Below are positions 56,239 to 64,000 of a DNA stretch of 64,000 nucleotides, one piece after another; positions within the stretch are counted from its first letter, which is position 1, and every line of letters starts with the position of its first letter. A model generated the notes under the pieces. That model made no database searches and was not told where the DNA came from. It saw nothing but the letters and a program-made list of their open reading frames with translations. The translations under genes and the position numbers were made by a program. This DNA is from Smallanthus sonchifolius (lineage: Eukaryota > Streptophyta > Magnoliopsida > Asterales > Asteraceae), in contig CM042042.1 in NCBI GenBank assembly GCA_023525975.1, forward strand, positions 5,525,501 through 5,589,500, given 5' to 3'.

Positions 56239-56437
56239 CATCCTGAGAAACGAATTCTCCTTTTCGTCCGAAGAACGAAAGTGTAGTGTATCGGCCCCAC
56301 ACCATCCAGAAGGAAACCTATACCTGGGAAAAAAAACTCATAGTTCAACATGAAACATTTTTGTTTTAGGCGAGACTCAAACTCATAACTTTTCATTTTC
56401 AAAGTCATTTTGGTACAACTCAATCAGAAGGTTCCAT
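56239..56437 (-). mobile_element. tRNA-derived SINE, family A, second copy
   Basis: Minus strand: TGATTGAGTTGTACC (A-box region), GAGTTTGAGTCTCGCC (B box), then a body with 'ggtttccttctggatggtgtgggg', parallel to 29526-29752. Diverged; target duplication not identified. Confidence 0.65.
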
Positions 56438-58782
56438 GGTTACTCTATCCATAACTACTTTTCAGTATCATTTTGTAGTATAAATTCTAACTAATAGTTT
56501 GTTCCATACGTTTTACCTATGTAGCAAAGCCCCTTTATTTATATGAGTTTTTTTTTTGTTATTTCATGTAGCTAAAAAACTGTTTTTAAAAAAAATTAAA
56601 ATTATGTTTGTTTTGAAAAATAAAAATAATTAATTTAAAATTATGTTTGTTTTGAAAAATCTATAAATAAGAACATTATAGAAATTCTTATTGATCTAGA
56701 CATCTCTACAACTCGTTTTGGATATTTTTAATTGAAAGATTAATCGAATAATTTAAAGGGAATAGCAAAAACTACTATGCAATTTTTGTTACGAAAAACA
56801 TGTACGGAGACATTTCACATATATAGGATGAACCATCACACCATTTAATTGACGATAGTTAGACGGTTATAACAATGGAAAGTACTCATCAGAAACTTTG
56901 TCAACAGTAACTCTCCTACCGCTGACGACCAGTTACCACCACTCACCCAACAATTGCCACTGATGACAAAATTGTTGATGATGACCATTTGTTACTAATT
57001 AACCAAGTTGTTAGTTACCAATCAATAGTAACTTACTACTAATGATTACCAATGATAATAACTGATAACCCAGTTTCCATTCAACCTTCCATCAATTATA
57101 TAAATCCGAAGCAACTAAGAGGGCATATCCTAACTCGTATTGATGTTTATTCTGATTTCTCCTTTAGTTTTAAGTAAACCCCAGTTAATCAAAATAACAT
57201 GATAACACTAAAATCAGTTAAATCGTAAAACACCGAGACAAAAGCAAAACCAGACCAATATGATATAATGAACAAATGGACTGAAAATCTATTTCCTACA
57301 TATAAAATTACACAAACATTTCATTATAATACTCCTTTAAATACAAACCAATATTATAAATCTATCTCAAGTCATATTCATAATTGATTTTCCCTTTTGA
57401 AGATGTTCCCAATAAACAAGTATCCAAAGATCAACGTCAGAATAAAGAGCATCTCATGATTCATGTGAATAGAAAAATAAAATTCATCAAATATAAAGTT
57501 AAAATCAAATATATAACAATTAAAAGACTAATTAATCTTTTTTGGCAATTAAGTACAACAAAATCAACTTTTTGTGACAACATAAAATCACGAACAAGCG
57601 TTGTTTTGGGCTGACAATCTTCCTAATCCTAGCCTTCGGTTTCTTTCATTTTTTCCCCAAATTTAAAAAAAAAAATCTAAATAATATATTTTTTTGATGG
57701 CTTGATTTCTATCAAACCATTTTAGCCCCTCAAAATTCATGATATTCCACTTCTAGTCCCTTTTTTGTCATGGTATACAGGAAAGGCCAAAATTTGGAAA
57801 GAGACTTGCACTTTCTTTTCATTGGTTGGCAGTAAACAAAACAAACTTGAGAAATTAACCACTAAAAGAAAAATATTTGCAGTTTGGTCCTTCCAAGGTT
57901 TGTGTTTCTTTGACTGGACCCCAAGTACATATTTCCAAACACTACCACTACAAGAAATCTATTCCAGAATCTTGCTTTTTCCATCTTAGGATTCTTTTTA
58001 CCATGAGAATCAGTTATAAAAAAATACCCTCATAAAACTCTGTTAATTAACAGGATTAGGTAAATAAGAGCTTGTATTACATTACAGGTAGCTTTGAATA
58101 GGTTATATCTTGCATTATAGTTGGTCTTGCCTTGAACAAGTTATAACAAAAACTAGTGGAAAGAGGATTCGAACTCGGCTATAGCTAAAAACCACCACTT
58201 TTATTACTTCTAACATAACGTCCAAACGTCCGTACTACCAATATTGTATGTTTTACTCCTTAACAGCTTACGGATTTGTTTCATGGTAGGTAGTGGAAAC
58301 TTTTCGAGAAACCACTAAACACGCTTTCTTTGTGAAGTTTACATCTTATTCACAGCCAATACGTAAAGTGTATTCATGGTATTTAAGGCAGGACATTTCT
58401 TACAAACTCAGCATCTCCTCGCTACATGCTCAATATGAAATTTGGCTAAGGCGTTACACCTACCCATGTCATCAAACTACCATTGCAAGACAAGAACATG
58501 TCAAGAAACATATAACTTCTAATACATAAATGCTCTAATTATCAAGATTCAAGAAAGTGGAAATATGGGAATTCTCTTCTCTAATTATCAAGATTCAATA
58601 TCATTACGTATGATAACTACAATCTTGGGTGGGTCAAACAAGGTGAATTCTTACAAAACCACCATTTCAACCTCAAGAAATGGTGCAAAAATCACCTAAA
58701 AGATTGATTAAAACAAATACCCAACAAAAATCCTGCATAAACTATGAATAATATTATCAAACCCAACAAAAAGATTCAATCT
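56438..58782. other. Intergenic, no gene recognised
   Basis: It contains a 'aaattatgtttgttttgaaaaat' direct repeat (56605 and 56638) and a segment with many 'ttaccaat/gttgatga' motifs (56870-57080). A tRNA-like B box on the minus strand lies near 58166-58176. The open frames at 57384, 57765 and 58293 have no recognisable domains. Confidence 0.45.
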
Positions 58783-61173
58783 TTACGGATAAGATGCATC
58801 AAACAAAACCTCATTGATCATATCATCATCCCCATTAGCCACCCCAAAAAACTCCGCATCTTTCTCATCATCCGTACCGAAACCACCCCTCTCGAGCCGC
58901 GAATGAGCCGCTATAAACATCAACTTCTGAGCCTTCTCGACACCCGTCCTCGACTGAGCCCATTTCGAAACCGACCAGTTCCACTTAAACCCACACGACG
59001 TCGCATGAAGAAAGATCAATCTCACCGCAACCTTCCTCAAAGAACCAAACTCGGTCAAATAAGTCTCCCAAACCAACCTACTACTTTGCGGGTTCGCAAT
59101 CTTCATCTTACCCGTAACAGGATCCCTCTGTTTAAGCTGCACGGCTTGAGCGTAAACCGGATCAAGCCCATCCGTCCGCCACTTCATAAGCTCCATCAAC
59201 GCGATATGCGCCTCTTCACGCGACACGAGCCGCGTTATAACCTTGTCAACATCCTTTTCTTGATCAGGAGTCAAGCATTTAAAAGGGGGCAAATACTTCC
59301 CACTCCTATCCTTAACCAAATAAACAGGATCAAGTATAAATGCAGCAGCCCAAGCAGGATGATAGTTTCTCTGAAACCTTTTATCAAACACCTTGTCTAC
59401 ATTACCTTCATCCATCTCAAACTTCACACACCACTCCTTAACCTTCACTCTAACCTCCTCCCATAGCGGCAAACACTGCCCGACCCGCGGCCTTTCCTTT
59501 TCAATCTCCAGCGCTATCGACCTAACCAACTTAACCAACGAACTAACCGCCTCCATTTCCCGCCAAAACTGTGGATTTCGCAATATTTCCTCAACTTCCT
59601 GGGTAAATTGATAGCTCTCATCATGTAAAACCAATTGTAACACTCTTGATGAAGTTAACACGTCTTCCACCATATCAAACACTGATTCTTTTCCGATTGG
59701 TACTCGAAGCAATCGCGCTCGACCCGATTCTTGAAACTGGTACTTGAGAAACGAATGCCTGATTTCCGATTTGGTGTTCACGAAGTTGGCGATTTTGAAG
59801 CAGTTTTCAGTCACGTGCTTGAATAACGGAAGCTCGTGATTAAAATCGTTGAGTAAATCATTAACGCCTTGGAATTGACATGAGAGATTGATCATCCATT
59901 GATGTTGATTTTCGATGCTTTTTAGGGCTTTTGATTTGAATTTATCGGAAACAATCCCTACACATTGCTGCAAATTACTCCCGCAAATTTCAACCATCGT
60001 TTCCATCAAAACATCCTCTGCGTATTTCGAGAACACATACCCGTTCGCAAAAACCGCTCGCCGGAAAACGGTCGTTCCGTTCGGTAAATTGACCGATAAA
60101 TTGACCAATTTCTCATCTGATTGATGATAATTTCTTGATTTCCAGCCGTCGGATGAGAGTTGGAAGAACATTGCGTCGCGAATTCGGGCTTCGGATTCGA
60201 ATTTTGCGATTTGGTATCGCCGGTCCAGACGGTGGCCGGCGAGTTCCCGGCGGGGGATTGCCGGGAGTCCGAGTTGGTTTAAGAAGGTTTTGAATTTCGG
60301 GTGGGTTATACTTGAGAAAGTAACCGACCCGAAATTTTCAAATACCCAATCGGATAATAAGTTTAGTGATGAATCGATTTGTGATTTGGTCAACGTTTGA
60401 CCAGGAGGTGTTTTTGGGGATTTTAATTTCTTCACACTTTGTTCCAACATTGCTAAAGCGGTTAAATCCTCTTTTCCGCCTGATAACTGATGGTACTGCT
60501 GCTGATGGACGGAGTACAACTCGGCATTGCTTGTATGAACCGGCGCCGGCAATGCCGGTACGGGTTCAGGACGGGTCGGGTACGACCCGTCAATTGAGAA
60601 TCTCGCGGGTTCGATCATGGTAATCGGAGCAACCGAGTGGGTGGTTCTGCTCCGGTGGCCGGAGCTCCGTTTCCGGTGGTTTTGCGTTTGCGTCGACGAA
60701 GTCGACAAATTCATCATTCCAGTCGGTGAAACCGAGGAAATCGGTTGGGCGGTGGCATCCGTGTTGAAATTCGGACATGTTCCTCGTTTTAGATGCTCCG
60801 AGGCGGTTCTTGACGGGTTTGAAGCGGAGAAAACGGCGCCGCATAAACAGCACCGGAGCTTGACGGCTTTTGGTAAACCGGTGTCGGAGTTGTTGACAAG
60901 AATCGGCTCCAAATGAGACCAGTACCAAGCTCCTTTTCCTTTAATTGCTTTTGTACGGACCATCATGAGCCCTTCGAACCGTTTGGTGACAATCTTCGCC
61001 GCCGTCTCGTCCGTTGACTCCGGTGGTGATGAGGGTGGTGGTGTGGTGGGTTTATTCGTCGTCACCGACATTAAAGATTCAAGATTTCTTGATTCCGGCG
61101 AAATATTAGTTGAATGATGAAAAAGATTTGCGGGTGTGGTTAAAAATGGAGTCTTTTGTTTGTCTAGTAGCAT
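58783..61173 (-). CDS. hAT-transposase-derived BED-type zinc-finger protein (domesticated), 796 aa, single exon
   Basis: Start: the first ATG in the frame is at 61173; the open frame extends upstream to 61377 but only with a TTG and a CT-rich leader-like sequence. An internal Met at 61071 is an alternative. A Ser/Pro-rich N-terminus precedes a conserved block (AAKIVTKRFEGLMMVRTKAI, GAWYWSHLEPIL, residues 59-92). A BED-like finger follows with C108-x2-C111 and H127-x5-C133, then an RNase H-like hAT body to the end. I recall plant single-copy proteins of this type of nearly the same length (Arabidopsis At1g12380 and At1g62870), of unknown function; BED fingers bind DNA. No terminal inverted repeats were found, the frame is intact, and the protein is full length, all pointing to a host gene. 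Role inferred: nuclear DNA-binding regulator. A SINE lies about 320 bp upstream. Confidence 0.85.
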   Translation of the reverse strand: MLLDKQKTPFLTTPANLFHHSTNISPESRNLESLMSVTTNKPTTPPPSSPPESTDETAAKIVTKRFEGLMMVRTKAIKGKGAWYWSHLEPILVNNSDTGLPKAVKLRCCLCGAVFSASNPSRTASEHLKRGTCPNFNTDATAQPISSVSPTGMMNLSTSSTQTQNHRKRSSGHRSRTTHSVAPITMIEPARFSIDGSYPTRPEPVPALPAPVHTSNAELYSVHQQQYHQLSGGKEDLTALAMLEQSVKKLKSPKTPPGQTLTKSQIDSSLNLLSDWVFENFGSVTFSSITHPKFKTFLNQLGLPAIPRRELAGHRLDRRYQIAKFESEARIRDAMFFQLSSDGWKSRNYHQSDEKLVNLSVNLPNGTTVFRRAVFANGYVFSKYAEDVLMETMVEICGSNLQQCVGIVSDKFKSKALKSIENQHQWMINLSCQFQGVNDLLNDFNHELPLFKHVTENCFKIANFVNTKSEIRHSFLKYQFQESGRARLLRVPIGKESVFDMVEDVLTSSRVLQLVLHDESYQFTQEVEEILRNPQFWREMEAVSSLVKLVRSIALEIEKERPRVGQCLPLWEEVRVKVKEWCVKFEMDEGNVDKVFDKRFQRNYHPAWAAAFILDPVYLVKDRSGKYLPPFKCLTPDQEKDVDKVITRLVSREEAHIALMELMKWRTDGLDPVYAQAVQLKQRDPVTGKMKIANPQSSRLVWETYLTEFGSLRKVAVRLIFLHATSCGFKWNWSVSKWAQSRTGVEKAQKLMFIAAHSRLERGGFGTDDEKDAEFFGVANGDDDMINEVLFDASYP

Positions 61174-61493
61174 TATTTTAGCCGGAGGGGGAGTTGAGGA
61201 ATGGAAGGGGAAGGGGAAGGTGGCCGGAATTCGAAGAAATGGCGGTGATCCATGGTGGCTCCGGCGAGTTGGAAGTGGTTGTTGGGAGGAAGTTTCTTTG
61301 TGTTGGAGGGGAGAGAGATGGGGGAAAGTGAGAGAGGGAGTGTGAGTCAAATAAGGGTTGTTTTTAGTTTTGTTCAATTTTGTTTTGTGTCACATTTTAA
61401 TCAATAGTTTATGTTAAAATATTACAACAAGGGTTTATTTGGTTTAGTTTAAGTTTGGTACGGATTTAGTTCTTAATTTAGATTTTTTTTAAC

Positions 61494-61627
61494 GACAAGA
61501 CACCTTTAACTGGGTAAACTCCCTGATTTGGTCACATATCATTTTTTTACTGTTGTCAATATTCGAATCCAAGACCTTCATAATGAAAAGTCTTGGGGCT
61601 AGCATTGCACCAAATGGTTAATGGTTC
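61494..61627 (-). mobile_element. tRNA-derived SINE, family B, second copy
   Basis: Minus strand: AACCATTTGGTGCAATGCTA, then GGTCTTGGATTCGAATATTG (B-box region) and 'gggagtttacccagtt', in the same order as at 46755-46912. It lies upstream of the hAT-derived gene. Confidence 0.7.
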
Positions 61628-62389
61628 TTAATTTAGATAAAATATCATACATATAAAAATATTATATTTTAACTAAAAAACCTATAAAATTTTAAGGAAA
61701 AACTAGAAAAAAAAAACATAACTCATTTGAACGTTTTTTCTTCTTCTTCATCTTCTTTTGCTTCTAGGGTTTTTCAGCATGTAAATTAGTTGAGTCACTA
61801 ATCGACTACTTGATAATTGCTCGTTAAAATTTGAATCGAGTCGAGCTTAAGTCGAAATTTATAACGGACCTTATCTAATAATAAGATATAATACGTACAT
61901 ATATTGAAAATCTATTAACTATACAAAATTATTTAGTAAAGATGAGTAGACTAATCATTACTCATGTCTATAAAGTTTATTTTATACCTAGTAACCATAG
62001 TGGTAAATACATAATTTAGCAAGTTTTTCTAGAAAAAGAATACTATATAAAGTAAAGAAACATAGCCTTTATGTGAGAGAATTATTAATTTTAATAGCAT
62101 ATATAAGTATGTATGATTAGACGTTTACCGGAAAAGTATTCCAAGGCAAGGTATGTATAACCATAAACACCGGCTCATGGATACCGGATGGGAATTTTTA
62201 GTACATTTTTGAATATCACAAGGTACCATTTAAATAGAAAATGGTACAATACGTTATAACAAGCTTTGTGATATGTAATTTTTTTTTGTTCTTTTCTTTA
62301 AGATTGTTTGAAGCTAATGTTAGCAAGGGTGAGATGGCTAGTGCCACATAGTTTTCAAAGAAATACATTTAAGTCAGCGCTAACACCAC
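61628..62389. other. Intergenic, nothing recognised
   Basis: AT-rich sequence without open frames. It includes the distal upstream region of the minus-strand gene. Confidence 0.5.
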
Positions 62390-62606
62390 CTGAGCTTGCA
62401 CTGCCGCTCGAAGAGAGATGCCCTTGAGACCCTCTCAATTTGTTTCATTCGAAGGAGATTCTGAGAATTCAAAAGTCCGAAGTCACTTTCTTTGTCCCTA
62501 GGAATCTAAGATCCACAAGCAAACGAAATCACTATGGAACCGGACCTCGTCGATGCCGCTTAATTCATTACCAGGAACTTTCTAGCGTGGCGGAAACAAT
62601 ATAATC
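62390..62606 (+). pseudogene. Older Copia gag fragment
   Basis: 'aactttctagcgtggcggaaacaat' at 62574-62598 encodes NFLAWRKQ, the conserved start of Copia gag. It is nearly the same as 63070-63094. It is cut at 62606 by a Copia LTR. Confidence 0.5.
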
Positions 62607-62900
62607 TGTTAACACATACACTCGTCAAAATATGTCAGGATATTTATTAATATAAATATTAGTGTTTTTTGTTTAAAAACATATTATTATTATTATTAAA
62701 AGATAGATGTGTATTTAATAGGAGAGAGATGCAAGAAAAATAATGAGAATGAATATGCAGGCGATGAATGACATGAAAAAACCTTTATTTATTATATAGT
62801 ATAGATATAGATTATCTCTTGTAATTGCCATTCTTTCTAGTATTTGCATTTATGCCAAAGGCTAATGCAATAGACAATTTTCAATTCATTATTGCTTACG
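62607..62900 (+). mobile_element. Probable Copia LTR (about 294 bp)
   Basis: It begins TGTTAACAC and ends ...TTGCTTACG just before the primer binding site region; the usual final CA seems mutated to CG. Length suits Copia LTRs. Confidence 0.5.
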
Positions 62901-62908
62901 AGTTTATA

Positions 62909-62921
62909 TGGTATCGGAGCC
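62909..62921 (+). promoter_or_regulatory. Primer binding site of the Copia element
   Basis: TGGTATCGGAGCC is one base off the common plant Copia primer binding site TGGTATCAGAGCC. Confidence 0.7.
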
Positions 62922-63003
62922 CCTTGAGCTCTAAAGGGCTCTCTCGATCCATCATCCCAAGCCCTAAGTTGTTATTCAACGCTTCACCTCTAACCTCTGA
63001 AAA

Positions 63004-63890
63004 ATGACATCCTCTAAAAGTATTGTTCAACTCACTTTAACAAGCCACTTTTCGATCAATTTGACGCCACAAACTTTCTAGTGTGGCGGAAACAAACAAA
63101 GTTGTCCCTCATTGGTCTTGGATTAGAAGAATCCATCACCAGCAAGACACATTCACCTTCGAAGGTCCTCGTCGACAAGGACACTACCAAACCAAATCCT
63201 GAATACGTAATCTGGTACAAACAAGATCAAATAGTATTCAGCGCACTTTTGGGAAGCTGTTGTGACTCCATCCAACCTATCATTACATCCGCCACATCTG
63301 TCGAAAAAGCTTGGAATCACCTTAATACCAGTTATGCAAGCACATCCCGCTCAAGAAATATCTCCCTTAAATCAGAACTTGCCAAAAAAACCTAAGGGCA
63401 ATCGATCCATCACTTATTTTCTGAACAAAATGAGCTCCAGTGCGAATGATCTGGCCTTAGTGCAAAGAGGAGGATCTCATGGTCCATATATTTAAACCAA
63501 CTCGGTGATGACTATAGTCCAATTACCGATGCAATTAATGTTCGTGAATAACCCATATCTTATTTGGAATTGTTCGAAAAGTTTGTCGATCAAGCGCTTA
63601 TTGAAGGAAATCGAGGTTGCTATTGTGCCTCCGCTTCTCACTTTCAACTACTCTCAACAATAGTAGGGTCGGTCCAATTCTCGACCCTACTGGACAATCA
63701 CAACAGACCCTTTCCTAGATATCAATCACACAACAAACGGGAGAATCATTCTCCACATCTCAGTACAAATCGTTCTTCTTCCTATTGTCACTTTTGCAAC
63801 ATTCCGGGGCAAAAACTCGTGATCACAGGAAACTTGCAAGATTTCTTCAAGACAACAACATTGCCATCAATAATTCGCATGTAAATACCT
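63004..63890 (+). pseudogene. Copia (Ty1-like) gag, decayed
   Basis: An initial ATG at 63004 is followed by frameshifts. Landmarks are TNFLVWRKQTKLSLIGLGL (frame of 63081), WYKQDQIVFSALLGS, ATSVEKAWNHLNTSYAST and SRSRNISLKSELAKK. A shift in an A-run near 63386-63392 continues as PKGNRSITYFLNKMSSSAND, and a further frame holds MELFEKFVDQALIEGN. This is the retrotransposon gag domain of Copia elements, the capsid precursor. No zinc knuckle or pol is reached before the frame decays near 63890. Confidence 0.75.
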
Positions 63891-64000
63891 GAAACATACA
63901 AGACAAGTATTGTGACGGATATTCGTGTATGAGATTAGTCTTAAATAATTTCACGGGTACAAGATTAGGTGATACCGGGCCCGATTACCTGAAACCATAT

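Noticed and set aside
58744..59466. 240-residue plus-strand frame
   Set aside because: Antisense to the intact hAT-derived gene and with Arg/Leu/Pro-rich composition typical of a shadow frame.
61174..61377. N-terminal extension of the hAT-derived protein
   Set aside because: The frame begins with TTG, not ATG, and the DNA is pyrimidine-rich like a 5' leader. The first ATG is at 61173.
62780..62815. Helitron 5' end on the minus strand (tctatatctatactatataataaa)
   Set aside because: It lies within the probable Copia LTR, and no matching CTAG terminus with hairpin was found to the left.

Overview
The window is plant nuclear DNA, almost certainly from a eudicot. Genes have spliced introns with GT/AG borders, the background is AT-rich, and most of the sequence is transposon-derived: Gypsy and Copia LTR elements, MULE-, hAT-, CACTA- and Harbinger-type DNA transposons, Helitrons and tRNA-derived SINEs. 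The P450 remnants and the LTR types remind me of Asteraceae, but that is recollection and not proof.

The apparently functional content is small. Three complete copper amine oxidase (CuAO) genes lie in one orientation (+): CuAO-1 at 13328-18307, CuAO-2 at 37421-39948 and CuAO-3 at 44048-50295. All three keep the catalytic Asp, the topaquinone Tyr in N-Y-D-Y, and the HxH plus distal His copper ligands. All have an N-terminal hydrophobic segment and no peroxisomal C-terminal tripeptide, so a secreted or apoplastic role is likely. CuAO-1 and -2 are close paralogues with five exons; CuAO-3 is more distant and has four, lacking one intron precisely. The fourth intact gene (58783-61173, minus) is an intronless BED-like zinc-finger protein related to hAT transposases, probably a domesticated one.

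Layout: 1-9020 holds a young LTR element without pol (LTR / 3.6 kb interior / 3.0 kb LTR), inserted beside or into an older minus-strand LTR, which itself interrupts a CYP76-type P450. 9021-11240 holds two broken P450 pieces, a 3' half followed by a 5' half. 11250-13327 is repeats and the CuAO-1 upstream region. 18308-37420 is about 19 kb of transposons between CuAO-1 and -2, including two solo-type LTRs, a hAT-type element, a SINE and a cluster of foldback MULE-like elements. 39949-44047 (between CuAO-2 and -3) has a CACTA-type element, a Harbinger transposase remnant, a TIR element with a CCACCN expansion and a Helitron-like 3' end close to the CuAO-3 start. 50296-58782 has no gene and many small repeats. 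61174-64000 ends in a decayed Copia element inserted in an older Copia gag piece.

Most repeats were delimited by finding their target-site duplications (TSDs) directly: 9 bp for the MULE-like family, 8 bp hAT, 5 bp LTR, 3 bp CACTA and Harbinger, 7 bp SINE. The main biological point is a tandem amine-oxidase array next to P450 relics. CuAOs oxidise primary amines (putrescine, cadaverine, methylputrescine, homospermidine in various plants) to aminoaldehydes plus H2O2 and NH3. A specialised-metabolism role is possible but is inference only.
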